Shown here piece by piece: positions 30,852 to 40,025 of a DNA stretch of 64,000 nt. The notes below the pieces were generated by a model. It ran no database searches and had not been told where the DNA came from. It saw only the letters and a program-made list of their open reading frames with translations. A program made the translations under genes and the position numbers. Within the stretch, counting starts at the first letter, position 1. Each line of letters opens with the position of its first letter. This DNA is from Peteryoungia algae (lineage in GTDB: Bacteria; Pseudomonadota; Alphaproteobacteria; Rhizobiales; Rhizobiaceae), in contig NZ_CP128477.1 of the NCBI RefSeq assembly GCF_030369675.1, forward strand, positions 3,242,501-3,306,500, in the 5' to 3' direction.

Positions 30852-30973
30852 GTATTTTCCAATCTTGTTTGGCTTGCGGCGCGCCCAGTCCGGGCGCCGC
30901 GCTTCACAGCACCGCCCGACTAGCAGGACAATGCTCTGAGGGTGTGTTGCTGAATGTCGTTATGGCAGCAGCG

Positions 30974-30995
30974 CCGGACGCCTCTGCGCGTCCGG
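30974..30995 (-). terminator. Hairpin directly after the DHDPS-family gene
   Basis: CCGGACGC (30974-30981) pairs with GCGTCCGG (30988-30995) around a 6-nt loop, starting 2 bp after the stop codon of the minus-strand gene. It lacks a T tract, so it may act as a weak terminator or an mRNA 3'-end stabiliser. Confidence 0.4.
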
Positions 30996-30997
30996 GA

Positions 30998-31909
30998 CTA
31001 ACGGCCCCAGTTCAGCACCATGGGCTCCAGCGGTTGCAACAGGTCGATCATCCGCTGGCGGATTGCCGGATGCAGCGGCGGGATCGGATGTCGGCAGAAC
31101 TCGGACCTGATGACGCCACCCTCGACCATGGCCGCCTTGCAGGATTGCCATCCGCATTGCCGGTTCTCATGGTTGATGGCCATCGCCACCCGCCCATAAG
31201 CTGCAGTGGCGCCCTCAATGTCGCCGGCATGGTGCTTCTCGATGACCGGTTTGATCTGATCAACAATCATGCCGCTGGTCATCGACCCCGTCGCACCGGC
31301 GTCGAGATCAGCCAGCAGGGTGATGCCTTCCTCGCCATCAAACGGCCCCTCGATGGCGTCTCCACCTTCGGCGATCAGCGCACGCAGCTTGTTGGCGGCC
31401 TTCGGGCATTCGATCTTGAACAGGCGCACTTCCTCGATCTCCCGGGCCATGCGCACCAGCAGCGGCACCGGTAGTTCAACGCCCGACAGCGGCGCGTCCT
31501 GCACCATGATCGGGATGCCCACCTCGCCTACCATGCGGAACTGCTCGAAGGTTTGCTCGGGCGTGCCTTTGAGAAGCGCACCGTGATAGGGCGGCATCAT
31601 CATGACCATGCTCGCGCCGAGCGATTTTGCAAAACGCGCCCGCTCGACGGCAATCTGTGTCGCATAGTGGCTGATCGTCACGATCACCGGCACGCGGCCA
31701 GCCACGTGCTCGAGGCTGACGCGGGTCAGAATCGCGCGTTCTTCATCCGAAATCAGGAACTGCTCGGAGAAGTTCGCCAGGATGCAGATGCCATCGGCAC
31801 CCTGGTCGATGAGGCAATCGAGAACACGCTTCGTACCTTCGAGGTCGAGCGTTCCGTCCTCGTGGAATGGTGTGGGTGCGACGGGCCAGATACCGGTGTA
31901 ACGGGTCAT
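30998..31909 (-). CDS. DHDPS-family aldolase/dehydratase, probably keto-deoxy-sugar-acid dehydratase
   Basis: A 303-aa class-I (Schiff-base) enzyme of the DapA family. [20 protein letters not shown] is the standard start, [10 protein letters not shown] carries the Tyr, and [17 protein letters not shown] holds the Lys. Divergence from true DapA (for example [18 protein letters not shown]) and its neighbours suggest it dehydrates a 2-keto-3-deoxy sugar acid, such as L-2-keto-3-deoxyarabonate, to alpha-ketoglutarate semialdehyde. The dehydrogenase for that product is the broken gene downstream. The start overlaps the stop of the upstream dehydratase by 4 bp (ATGA). Confidence 0.82.
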   Translation of the reverse strand: MTRYTGIWPVAPTPFHEDGTLDLEGTKRVLDCLIDQGADGICILANFSEQFLISDEERAILTRVSLEHVAGRVPVIVTISHYATQIAVERARFAKSLGASMVMMMPPYHGALLKGTPEQTFEQFRMVGEVGIPIMVQDAPLSGVELPVPLLVRMAREIEEVRLFKIECPKAANKLRALIAEGGDAIEGPFDGEEGITLLADLDAGATGSMTSGMIVDQIKPVIEKHHAGDIEGATAAYGRVAMAINHENRQCGWQSCKAAMVEGGVIRSEFCRHPIPPLHPAIRQRMIDLLQPLEPMVLNWGR

Positions 31910-33078
31910 TCCACGATCTCGAAGTTCGAGAGATGCTTGTCGCTGATGGTGATCCCCAGACCGGGTTTGTCATCGTCGAGTTGAAGGAAACCATCGACGG
32001 CTTCCGGATCACCTTCAAAGATGTAGTAGAACAGCTCATTGCCCACCTCGACATCGAAAACTGGGAAATACTCGCTGATCGGGCAATTGGTGTTGGCCAT
32101 TGTCAGGTGATAATTGTGCATCTGGCCTGCATGCGGGATGACAGGGATCTGCGCGGCCTCGGCGATGGCGTTGATCTTCTGTGCCGCAGTGATGCCGCCG
32201 ACCCGGTTGGTGTCATATTGCAAGACGCTGACGGCCTTCTTGTCAATCAGATCCTTGCAGCCGATCACGCTGAATTCGTGCTCGCCGCCCGAAATCGGCA
32301 CGATGCCCATAGCGTTGAGTTCGGCATAGCCTTCCACGTCATCGGCGATCACCGGCTCCTCGAGCCAGCGCGGCTCGTATTTCTCCAACTTTGGCAGCAT
32401 GCGCTTGGCGTAATCCAGGTTCCAGCCCATGTAGCATTCGAGCATCAGGTCGTTGTCGTAACCGATGACTTCGCGCAAGGCTTCGACGCGCTTGAGATTC
32501 TCGCGCATGCCCGCCATGCCGTCCTTGGGACCGTAGCCAAAGCGCGACTTGTAACCCGTGTAGCCGTTCTTCATGGCTTCTTCGGCCTCGGCCTGCATGC
32601 TCTCGACCGGGCCTGCGTAAAGCTTGGAGTAGTAGACCGGGATCTTCTCCTTGGTCCGGCCACCAAGCAGCTTGAACACGGGCTTGCCCACCAGCTTGCC
32701 CATCAGGTCCCAGATGGCGACGTCTATGGCGGAAATTGTCATTCCAATGCCCTTGCGACCCCAAGCATGGGTGCGCCGGTACATTTTTTCCCAGATATAG
32801 GCGTAGTCGAACGGATCTTCGCCGATCACCAGAGGGGCATACCAGTCGTCGATGGCCTTCTTGACGACGGTCGGCGCGAGCGCCGCATTGCCGATACCGA
32901 TGGTGCCGTCTTCAGTCTCGATTTCGCAGGTCAGCCACTGGTGAAAGCGGAACGACGCCATCGCATCGCCCTTGAGCCACAGCGCATCGGACGCATTTGT
33001 GCAGAAATTCCCGGTGGGCGGCACAGTCGGGCCGGTCCAGTTCCAGACCCGGGTGCGGACGGATTTGATCTTGGTCAT
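31906..33078 (-). CDS. Enolase-superfamily acid-sugar dehydratase (MR/MLE family)
   Basis: A 390-aa member of the mandelate racemase/muconate lactonising group. The start at 33078 ([14 protein letters not shown]) is preferred to the open frame reaching 33210. The barrel shows the K-x-R-type motif [13 protein letters not shown], metal-ligand positions in [19 protein letters not shown] and SGGEHEFSV, and a catalytic-His region [10 protein letters not shown]. This layout resembles L-rhamnonate and L-lyxonate dehydratases, which remove water from an aldonate to give a 2-keto-3-deoxy acid. The exact sugar acid is not determined. It is second in an operon with a TRAP importer that could supply the substrate. 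Confidence 0.85.
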   Translation of the reverse strand: MTKIKSVRTRVWNWTGPTVPPTGNFCTNASDALWLKGDAMASFRFHQWLTCEIETEDGTIGIGNAALAPTVVKKAIDDWYAPLVIGEDPFDYAYIWEKMYRRTHAWGRKGIGMTISAIDVAIWDLMGKLVGKPVFKLLGGRTKEKIPVYYSKLYAGPVESMQAEAEEAMKNGYTGYKSRFGYGPKDGMAGMRENLKRVEALREVIGYDNDLMLECYMGWNLDYAKRMLPKLEKYEPRWLEEPVIADDVEGYAELNAMGIVPISGGEHEFSVIGCKDLIDKKAVSVLQYDTNRVGGITAAQKINAIAEAAQIPVIPHAGQMHNYHLTMANTNCPISEYFPVFDVEVGNELFYYIFEGDPEAVDGFLQLDDDKPGLGITISDKHLSNFEIVE

Positions 33079-33091
33079 GTGCGTTTCCTTG

Positions 33092-34108
33092 TCAGGCGGC
33101 GGCGCGGTTAGCGCGATGATTAAGGGCCATGCGGACGAGCAGGTTGAAGGCCTGCAGGGTGGCGCCGACATTTGCCTTGTTCTGGCCGGCAATGTCGAAG
33201 GCGGTGCCATGGGCAGGCGTGGCGACAGGAATTGGCAGGCCGCCGGCCACGGTCACGCCACGGTCGAAGCCCATCAGCTTGATGGCGATCTGTCCCTGGT
33301 CGTGATACATCGTGACCACCGCATCAACCTCGCCACGTTGGGCCTTGAGGAACACAGTGTCCGATGGCCACGGCCCAGTGACATATTTTTGCTTATCCTG
33401 TGCTGCTTTGACGACGGGCTGCAGGATGTCGATTTCTTCGCGACCGAACTTGCCATTATCGCCGGCATGCGGATTGAGGGCTGCAACGGCAATATGCGGA
33501 CGGGCGTTGCCGGCACGCTGGCAGGTGTCCTCTGCGAGACCGATTGCCTTTTCCACGGCTTCCGCCGTGATCCGTTCAGCGACGTCGCGAAGACCGATAT
33601 GGCTGGTGACACGGGTGGTCATCAGATTATCGAGAACGTTGATCTCGCTGTGATAACCCTTGAAGCCGATGTGGCGGGCTATGTAGCGGTGTTCATCCTC
33701 GGCGTTCAGGCCTGCACTGGTCAAAGCCGCCTTGTTGAAGGGGCCGAACAGGACGCCGTCCACCTTACCCGCCATGGCCAGGTCCAGCGCCTTGTCGAGG
33801 CAACGCAGACTGCACTCTCCGCCTGCAACGGTGACTTCCGCGATTCTTACATCCTCCGGAGCAATGGTCTGCATCGGAAGCCAGCTCAGCCCCTCCTGCG
33901 TGTTGACCCCTGCCTCATCGATCTGCGCTAGGTCGACCGTCATTCCCGCCTGCTGGGCACCTTGTTGCCAGACATGCTGATCGCCAATCAGCACAATGTC
34001 GGCGGCGTCCCTGACGCCCTCCTGAGCCAAAAGCTTGAAGATCAGTTCCGGTCCGATCCCGGAGGGGTCTCCGGGAATGATGGCAATACGTGGTTTCTGG
34101 TCGGTCAT
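33092..34108 (-). CDS. PdxA-family oxidoreductase (PdxA2-like)
   Basis: A 338-aa protein like 4-hydroxythreonine-4-phosphate dehydrogenase. [20 protein letters not shown] begins it, and metal-binding His residues appear in [25 protein letters not shown] and [16 protein letters not shown]. Its place inside a sugar-acid operon next to a TRAP transporter suggests a catabolic PdxA2 role (as in D-threonate or D-erythronate breakdown) rather than vitamin B6 synthesis. No kinase of the DtnK type is visible nearby. Start 34108 overlaps the stop of the TRAP permease gene. Confidence 0.85.
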   Translation of the reverse strand: MTDQKPRIAIIPGDPSGIGPELIFKLLAQEGVRDAADIVLIGDQHVWQQGAQQAGMTVDLAQIDEAGVNTQEGLSWLPMQTIAPEDVRIAEVTVAGGECSLRCLDKALDLAMAGKVDGVLFGPFNKAALTSAGLNAEDEHRYIARHIGFKGYHSEINVLDNLMTTRVTSHIGLRDVAERITAEAVEKAIGLAEDTCQRAGNARPHIAVAALNPHAGDNGKFGREEIDILQPVVKAAQDKQKYVTGPWPSDTVFLKAQRGEVDAVVTMYHDQGQIAIKLMGFDRGVTVAGGLPIPVATPAHGTAFDIAGQNKANVGATLQAFNLLVRMALNHRANRAAA

Positions 34109-35385
34109 TGGATCAACCCTGTGAGTGCGAGAGATACCTGCGGCACATACGTGACCAGCAAGAGGATGAAGGCGAGGACGCCGATGAACGGAAGGTTGGT
34201 GCGGGAGGTCTCCCAGATCCCGGCCTTGGCAATCGAGCATGAGGTGATCAGCACCGAGGCCACGGGCGGGGTCTGCTGACCGATGGCGAGATTGAGCGTC
34301 ACCATGATGCCGAAATGCACGGGGTCGATCCCGACGGCATTGACCAGGGGCATAACCACCGGCACCACCAGGATGATTGCTGCAGCACCGTGCAGGAACA
34401 TGCCGAGCACCAGAAGCAGCAGATTGAGCAGCGCCAGCACGATCAGAGGGTTTGTCGTAAGCTCGGTGATCTGTTGCGCCAACTGTTGCGGGACCTGCGC
34501 TTGGGTGAGGAACAGCCCGAGTGCCGCCGATGTGGATACAAGCAGCATCACGACGCCGGTCTGGCTGACCCCTTCAAGCATCACCTTGCGCAGCCGCGTG
34601 ACATCAAGATCGCGGTAGATGAAGATGCCGATGACCAGTGCGGCGAGAACCGCCAGTCCAGCACCTTCGGTCGCAGTCACCACACCGGAGAAGATGCCGC
34701 CAAGAATGATCACCGGCATCAGCAGTGCCCAGATGGCCTCCTTGAACGACCTCCAGACATGGCAGAGGTCGAAGCCTTCGGCACGCGGCAAATTATAGCG
34801 AACCGCCAACACGTAGGTGACCGCCATCAGCAGGACACCGCCCAGGACGCCCGGCACGACACCGGCGACGAACAGCTTGAGCACGGAGGTTTCGGCAATC
34901 GCGCCATAGAGGATCATCGGGATCGACGGCGGAATGATGATGGCCAGCGACGCTGACGAGGATGTGATTGCCGCGGCAAGGGTTCTGGAATAGCCGCGTT
35001 TCTTCATCTCGGGGATCAGCACTGTGCCGGTGGCTGCAACATCGGCGACGGCGGAGCCGGAAATTTCGGCAAAGACCATCGAAACGCCGATATTGACCAT
35101 TCCAAGGCCGCCGCGGACGAAGCCGATCAGCGAGGTGACGAAGTTGATGAGCCTGACTGAAATGCCCGAGGTGTTCATCAGGTTTCCAGCTAGGATAAAC
35201 AGCGGAATGGCGATCAGCGGGAACGAAGTCGAGCCGGAATAAAGCGCGATCGCCATATCGTAGAGCGTGGCGCCGCCCGGTGTCAGGACAAGTCCACCCA
35301 CGGCAACGATCCCGATGGCGACGGCGATCGGCACATTGATCAGGATTAGGGTGATCAGGGCGGCTGTGGTTGCAAGAAGGATCAT
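34105..35385 (-). CDS. TRAP transporter large permease (DctM)
   Basis: A 426-aa DctM-type subunit with about 12 transmembrane segments. ITSSSASLAIIIPPSIPMIL-YGAIAETSV is the family signature, and FGIMVTLNLAIGQQTPPVAS-VLITSCSIAKAGIWET is the second conserved stretch. It works with DctQ and a periplasmic DctP to import carboxylates using a sodium gradient. The start overlaps the DctQ stop by 4 bp. DctP is broken here, so import is probably lost unless another DctP substitutes. Confidence 0.92.
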   Translation of the reverse strand: MILLATTAALITLILINVPIAVAIGIVAVGGLVLTPGGATLYDMAIALYSGSTSFPLIAIPLFILAGNLMNTSGISVRLINFVTSLIGFVRGGLGMVNIGVSMVFAEISGSAVADVAATGTVLIPEMKKRGYSRTLAAAITSSSASLAIIIPPSIPMILYGAIAETSVLKLFVAGVVPGVLGGVLLMAVTYVLAVRYNLPRAEGFDLCHVWRSFKEAIWALLMPVIILGGIFSGVVTATEGAGLAVLAALVIGIFIYRDLDVTRLRKVMLEGVSQTGVVMLLVSTSAALGLFLTQAQVPQQLAQQITELTTNPLIVLALLNLLLLVLGMFLHGAAAIILVVPVVMPLVNAVGIDPVHFGIMVTLNLAIGQQTPPVASVLITSCSIAKAGIWETSRTNLPFIGVLAFILLLVTYVPQVSLALTGLIQ

Positions 35386-35945
35386 TTGTGGTCGTCCTTT
35401 CCGAACGCGGACGCGTTCTCGCGCTCAGCTTCGGCAATGGCCTGTTCGATTTCGGCATGGTCGGCATCGATGCCTGCTGCGGCATTTCTGAGAGCGCGCG
35501 GCATCGTCAGGAAGGTTCCGATGATCATCAGCGCGGCGGAAACGGGTATGATCGACTGTACGATATCCAGCGTCATCCAGCGGATCGAGAGCAGCGAATC
35601 CCACTTGGCGGCCGCGAGCACCGCGTTGCCGTACCACGCGACGATGGCGAAGAAGCCGATCACCAGGAACTCGGATGCCAGCGCAAGTGCGACCGCAGCA
35701 TATTTCGGCAGCGCGGTAACGATGCCGCCGAAGCTCATGTGCTGGCGCAGAAACAGCGCATAGGTGGCGCCAAAATAGGTGAGCCAGGCCAGAAGAACGA
35801 TGGCGATCTCGTCGTACCAGGACGGCGACGAACCGAGATAGCGCATTGTGGCCGAATAGATGACCGACAGCGCCAATGCGATCAGCAGTGCAAGACAGAT
35901 CGTCTCGATCACCCACAGAAGCGCTTTTTCAAACTTTGCGACCAT
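35382..35945 (-). CDS. TRAP transporter small permease (DctQ)
   Basis: A 187-aa DctQ-like membrane protein with four hydrophobic segments. RYLGSSPSWYDEIAIVLLAW-LTYFGATYALFLRQHMSFGG contains the conserved W-x-(D/E)-E and R-x-H motifs. An extended charged C-terminus (AIAEAERENASAFGKDDHK) is unusual but harmless. It lies just after a strong intrinsic terminator, which in TRAP operons lowers permease synthesis relative to DctP. Confidence 0.9.
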   Translation of the reverse strand: MVAKFEKALLWVIETICLALLIALALSVIYSATMRYLGSSPSWYDEIAIVLLAWLTYFGATYALFLRQHMSFGGIVTALPKYAAVALALASEFLVIGFFAIVAWYGNAVLAAAKWDSLLSIRWMTLDIVQSIIPVSAALMIIGTFLTMPRALRNAAAGIDADHAEIEQAIAEAERENASAFGKDDHK

Positions 35946-35962
35946 GAAACAGGTTTCCTCCC

Positions 35963-36000
35963 AAAAAAAAGGAGCCGACCGGGATTATCCGGCCGACTCC
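35963..36000 (-). terminator. Intrinsic terminator/attenuator between dctP remnant and dctQ
   Basis: On the minus strand GGAGTCGGCCGG pairs with CCGGTCGGCTCC (two wobble pairs) across a 6-nt loop, directly followed by eight T residues (35970 to 35963). It begins 11 bp after the dctP stop. It is probably the partial terminator that sets DctP above DctQM levels. Confidence 0.8.
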
Positions 36001-36011
36001 GCACCGCTTTT

Positions 36012-36300
36012 TTACTTGGCCAGAGCCTGCGCGCGGCTCACCAGTACGTCACCGCCCTCCACCTGGCTTGCGAAAGCCGCGTAGACCGGAGCAGACGCTT
36101 CGATGAACGCTTTCTTGTCAGGCTGGTTGACCTCGACGCCGGCCGCCTTGACCTTGTCAACGAGCTCGTTGTCAGCAGTCTCACCTTGGGAAAACGACCA
36201 GTCCTGGACCGAGGCAGAGACGCTCAAGGCAGCTTCCTTCACCTCATCAGGCAGACCATCCCAGGTGCCCAGACCGGTTGTCAGATAGGGGCGCGAGATT
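36012..36300 (-). pseudogene. TRAP transporter DctP, C-terminal remnant
   Basis: About 95 codons of a solute-binding DctP remain: PYLTTGLGTWDGLPDEVKEA, ASVQDWSFSQGETADNEL, KAAGVEVNQPDKKAFIEASA and QVEGGDVLVSRAQALAK. The signal peptide and ligand-binding N-terminal two-thirds are absent. Upstream, near 36290-36310, the frame passes into the LuxR/hydrolase gene that reads in the same direction but a different frame. The deletion also removed the original promoter of the TRAP/sugar-acid operon. Confidence 0.8.
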
Positions 36301-37767
36301 GGGATCGGTACAGGTTGCGTAATCGAGAGGTCGAGTGCGATAGGCGCGCTCGATATACCAATCGACGCCATAGGTCTGGATCATCCGATGAGCCTGTTTG
36401 GCCATCAGGTCGACGAGCCACGGCAACATCCCGACGAGCCGCATCATTGCCTGTTGTGTCGGCTGCAATCGCCGGATGCCGCTGCGATCAAGGACGCCCG
36501 TATAGCCGATGGCGATAAGCGCGTGGAACCGGTCTGGGCGCAGGCTTGCTTCAGCGAGCAGCGGCAAGATGCCGTTGCTCAGCCCGATCGCAATGCAGGG
36601 TGCCTTGACCACATGGTCGAGAAAGCCACGAAGCGCGGCGAGATTATCTTCCAGCGGAGATAGATTGGAATGCTGGCTGGAATTACCGAAGCCCGGTCGG
36701 GAAAGGGCCAGAAGCTTGATGCCGGCATCTCGCAATTGGCCTTCGCTGTCGGGTGGCAGGAGATAGCACATCGGTAGACCGCGGCAGAGAATAACGGGTC
36801 GACCATCGGGGTCACCGAGCCACGTCCAGGCGATGCAGCGCCCGTCCGGTAGGCTCAGCATCTCTTCGCGGCCAAGCGGGTCCCTCCATGTATCGGTCTT
36901 GCCCTGACGGTCCTGAATGGCCCGCCCGGCGGTCATTGCGAGAAGCCGCATGAGCTCGACCTGTGAGGGTGCCTCAGTCTTTGCCATGATGCTCTTGAGC
37001 TGGGTGCGCACCGTCAGCAATGAAACATTGCGAGCGGCAGCGGTGGCGGCAACGTCACGGACACGGAAGAAGATCCGCGCGATTTCTATTTCGGCGGCCG
37101 AGAGCCCGAAGGCTTGCGCGAGCATCTCTGAAGCGCGATCGGTCCACTCGATTTCCAAGGAACGAATGGCGACGAAGGCGGCGCCGTCGAACTTCGCAGT
37201 GAGAAGCCACGCCTCGGCCAGGATGGGATCACTGTTATCCAGCGGGGTCATCCGGAGAATGGCCTGCGAGCGATTGGCGCGCTTGTTCGCTGCGCGCATC
37301 ATGGTCCGAAAGGTTTCCAGTGATCGCGGGTCTACTCTGTCCAGATCAAGGAAGCTTCCCTGTCGGGCTCCGAGAACGGATGCCCCTTCGGTATTGGTGA
37401 CGACGACGCGACCTTCGGGGGACAGCACGAGTGCCGGACCGGGCACATCCTGCACTGCGCGTGCCAAGGGGTCGTTCTCGGCGGGAATGTCGAGGCCGTC
37501 GAGGGTTGTGCGTGCCAAGGCAAGTTGCGCCAGAAGCGCGCCCGACAGTTGCTTCGAAGCTTTCTCATCATCCGGAATGCGACCGAGTTTCGCCTGCCAA
37601 CTATCGATCATGGCGTCGAAGGCCTCCTGATCGACAATGGCGCGATAGGTGTTCGAGATGATATCGAGGTCCACGTCTGCATCTATCATCGCGGTAGCAA
37701 CCGGCCCGTCTTTGCGGTCTATGGCTGCCTTCACAGGATGATTTGAACGTGCCCCATCTCTGTCCAT
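36247..37767 (-). CDS. LuxR-type HTH fused to alpha/beta-hydrolase domain, 3'-truncated
   Basis: A 506-aa frame starting at 37767 (GGAGG site). Residues ~30-100 are uncharacterised and ~103-205 look PAS-like (DVPGPALVLSPEGRVVVTNT). Residues ~215-278 are a LuxR helix-turn-helix (FGLSAAEIEIARIFF, RNVSLLTVRTQLKSIMAKTE). From ~305 an alpha/beta-hydrolase starts, with the nucleophile elbow AIGLSNGILPL (Ser397) and ALSRPGFGNS. After about residue 480 the sequence (ATCTDPNLAPLSDNRSG) is out-of-frame dctP DNA, so the catalytic Asp/His part is lost. The DNA-binding part may still work. Because it reads toward the TRAP operon, its promoter now probably drives those genes. Confidence 0.8.
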   Translation of the reverse strand: MDRDGARSNHPVKAAIDRKDGPVATAMIDADVDLDIISNTYRAIVDQEAFDAMIDSWQAKLGRIPDDEKASKQLSGALLAQLALARTTLDGLDIPAENDPLARAVQDVPGPALVLSPEGRVVVTNTEGASVLGARQGSFLDLDRVDPRSLETFRTMMRAANKRANRSQAILRMTPLDNSDPILAEAWLLTAKFDGAAFVAIRSLEIEWTDRASEMLAQAFGLSAAEIEIARIFFRVRDVAATAAARNVSLLTVRTQLKSIMAKTEAPSQVELMRLLAMTAGRAIQDRQGKTDTWRDPLGREEMLSLPDGRCIAWTWLGDPDGRPVILCRGLPMCYLLPPDSEGQLRDAGIKLLALSRPGFGNSSQHSNLSPLEDNLAALRGFLDHVVKAPCIAIGLSNGILPLLAEASLRPDRFHALIAIGYTGVLDRSGIRRLQPTQQAMMRLVGMLPWLVDLMAKQAHRMIQTYGVDWYIERAYRTRPLDYATCTDPNLAPLSDNRSGHLGWSA

Positions 37768-37801
37768 GGGCTAACCTCCGCCAAAACCCTTGATCGGGAT
37801 G

Positions 37802-37819
37802 ATACGCCAAATGGTGTAT
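37802..37819. promoter_or_regulatory. Inverted repeat in the LuxR-hydrolase/araC divergent promoter
   Basis: ATACGCC-AAAT-GGTGTAT is a near-perfect inverted repeat (one mismatch) in the 111-bp region between two divergent regulator genes. Either regulator could use it as an operator. Which one is unknown. Confidence 0.4.
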
Positions 37820-37878
37820 GCGACAAATGACGGGTATCACTACAAGGGCAGGGGAGACGAGCCATAGGGGAGGTCATC

Positions 37879-38832
37879 ATGCCATTGCTGTCCATTCGAT
37901 CGCAGGATTTCGACCGGGCAAGCCGCGTCGATGCGTTTCGCAATGTCGTTGCCAGTATGACCAAGGTGGACTTCATTCCGGATGACCGGCAGCATTTCAG
38001 TTCGGAGACATCGATCGCCGTCTTGCCCGGTGTGATCATCGGGCATGGTCGGCATTCTGCGTCGAGAGCCATCCGGACACGAAGCCATGCTGCGGAGTGT
38101 AGCGACGACGTGATGTTTCATATCCCGCTTGCCGGCGGTGGCACGATCTCGCAGATCGGTGGAAACGAAGAGGTTTTGCGTGCCGGAACTGTCTATGTCG
38201 ATCCGGGCGACGTCCCCGGGACCGTGCGGTTCGGTGGCCAATACATGGAGGGCATTTATGTCTCCATTCCAAAGGCCCATCTCGGAATGGCTGAGGCAGG
38301 GCTTCAGGCGGCACTCAGGCGTTCTGCACCGCTGACACCGCAATGGCGGCTTTTTCTCAACTACGCCCGCAGTCTGCATGCCGAACTGCCAGCATTGGCC
38401 CCCGAAGAGGCAGCCCAATGCGTGGCGCATGTCCAGGATCTTGCTTTGATGGCCCTGGGGGCGACGCGGGAGGCGACCGAGATTGCCGCCGGGCGCGGCG
38501 TGCGGGCCGCACGATTGAAGGAAGTAAAGAGAGAGATCGAGCAAAATCTCCTCTCGGCTGAATTGAGTGCCGACGGTGTCGCAAGCCGGCTGGGCTTTTC
38601 ATCGCGCTATCTTCGCGCCCTCTTTGAGCGGGAGGGAACATCCTTCCGCGACTATGTGGCGAGCCGCCGTCTGGCGCGAGCCTATCGCATGCTGTGCGAC
38701 CCGGCTTTGCAGCATCTCAATATCGCTCAGATCGCCATGGAGGCAGGCTTTGGGGATCTGTCCTGGTTCAACACTCGTTTCAAACAGACCTATGGCATGA
38801 CACCAAGGGATGTGCGGGCCGGACTCGCATAG
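37879..38832 (+). CDS. AraC/XylS-family transcriptional regulator
   Basis: A 317-aa regulator. GGGGAGG precedes the ATG at 37879. The N-terminal ~200 residues resemble the AraC-binding-like domain (HIPLAGGGTISQIGGNEEVL, RAGTVYVDPGDVPGTVRFGG). The C-terminal ~100 residues hold the double helix-turn-helix (LSADGVASRLGFSSRYLRAL-FEREGTSFRDYV, LNIAQIAMEAGFGDLSWFNT-RFKQTYGMTPRDVR). It is divergent from the truncated LuxR-hydrolase gene. The inducer and target genes are unknown. Confidence 0.92.
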   Translation: MPLLSIRSQDFDRASRVDAFRNVVASMTKVDFIPDDRQHFSSETSIAVLPGVIIGHGRHSASRAIRTRSHAAECSDDVMFHIPLAGGGTISQIGGNEEVLRAGTVYVDPGDVPGTVRFGGQYMEGIYVSIPKAHLGMAEAGLQAALRRSAPLTPQWRLFLNYARSLHAELPALAPEEAAQCVAHVQDLALMALGATREATEIAAGRGVRAARLKEVKREIEQNLLSAELSADGVASRLGFSSRYLRALFEREGTSFRDYVASRRLARAYRMLCDPALQHLNIAQIAMEAGFGDLSWFNTRFKQTYGMTPRDVRAGLA

Positions 38833-39025
38833 CCGCCTGACAGGGAAGAGGCGGGACCAGCTTTAGTCCGCCTTGGTGCCCGTCTCTGTGTCCTTGTGCC
38901 ATTGCCCCCGCAAATGGGTGCCGTCAGGCCCAAGACCGAAGCTTCATCGAAATCTACTGTCGATCCTGGCGGCCATTCCCTTGCCAGGACATGCCCCCTC
39001 GTGACCTTTTTGAGGATCAAGCTCT

Positions 39026-40012
39026 ATGTGGAATTTCAGTTTATCGGGTGCTCTGGCGCTCATGGTGCGCACTGCTCCCTTTCTTTTCTTCCGGATGGCC
39101 GTCTACTTCGCCTTGGCTTGCGCCTATGTGATCGCGACCGGAACGGGGGGCGCGGTCGGTTATGGCGTCGGCCAGTTTGGAGACGCTGACTTCCTGGCGA
39201 CCAGCACAGTATTTGGTGGATTGGCTGGCTTTGGCCTGGTGGCGGCGATCGTCTATCTTCTGCGAGAATATCTGCTCTATCTCGTCAAGGCGGGGCATAT
39301 CGCCGTGCTCGTGGAACTGATGGACGGTCGAGCTCTGCCTGCGGGCGAAGGACAGGTGACCTATGGCAGCCGGATGGTGCGCGAACGCTTCACCGAGGCG
39401 AGCGTTCTTTTCGGTATCGACCAACTCGTCAAGGGTGTGATTGCCGCCATTGCTGGACTCATTGAGGGGATCGCGTCGCTCCTCCCCATTCCCGGTCTCG
39501 ATACGGCAGCCCGCGCTTTCCGGAGTTTCCTGAAGATCGCTGTCGGCTTTACCGACGAGGTGATCCTTGCCCATGCCCTGCGAAGCCGTGCAGCCAATCC
39601 ATGGGCTTCGGCGGAAGAGGCCCTTGTCCTCTATGGGCAGAACTACAAGATTATGTTGCGCAATGCAGCCTGGCTCGCGGTCATCATCTACGGCCTATCC
39701 TTCATCGTGTTCCTGCTGGCGCTCGCGCCTGCTGCTGCACTTGTCTATCTGATGCCCGGCACGCTTAGCGCGGGCGGCGTCGTCTTTGCTCTATTATTCG
39801 CCTGGGCCTTCAAGGCAGCCTTGCTCGAACCGCTCGCCATCACCTGCATGCTGCAGGTCTTCTTCAACACGACCGAAGGACAGGTGCCGGATCCGCAATG
39901 GCGGGCACGTCTCCAGGACCTGTCGGGAAAATTCAGAGACATCGGCAGCAAGGCTGCAAGCTGGGCATCGGGTCGGCAGACACCTGTCCGCCCCCTTGCG
40001 GCATCGGCTTGA
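39026..40012 (+). CDS. Polytopic membrane protein of unknown function (first gene of VWA operon)
   Basis: A 328-aa protein with about six to seven hydrophobic segments (ALALMVRTAPFLFFRMAVYF-ALACAYVI, FGGLAGFGLVAAIVYLLREY, LFGIDQLVKGVIAAIAGLIE, AAWLAVIIYGLSFIVFLLAL, GGVVFALLFAWAFKAALLEP). DEVILAHALRSRAANPWASA and EEALVLYGQNYKIMLRNAAW are loop motifs I cannot place in a family. It ends 13 bp before the VWA gene, so they are probably one operon. It could anchor or cooperate with the exported VWA protein; this is inference from position. Confidence 0.75.
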   Translation: MWNFSLSGALALMVRTAPFLFFRMAVYFALACAYVIATGTGGAVGYGVGQFGDADFLATSTVFGGLAGFGLVAAIVYLLREYLLYLVKAGHIAVLVELMDGRALPAGEGQVTYGSRMVRERFTEASVLFGIDQLVKGVIAAIAGLIEGIASLLPIPGLDTAARAFRSFLKIAVGFTDEVILAHALRSRAANPWASAEEALVLYGQNYKIMLRNAAWLAVIIYGLSFIVFLLALAPAAALVYLMPGTLSAGGVVFALLFAWAFKAALLEPLAITCMLQVFFNTTEGQVPDPQWRARLQDLSGKFRDIGSKAASWASGRQTPVRPLAASA

Positions 40013-40025
40013 GAGGAACAGATCC

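Noticed and set aside
31867..33931. Two long plus-strand frames opposite the sugar-acid enzymes
   Set aside because: Both are shadows of well-conserved minus-strand genes.
35370..36518. 382-codon plus-strand frame opposite dctQ and the dctP remnant
   Set aside because: No domain; it spans a terminator and a deletion joint, so coding is implausible.
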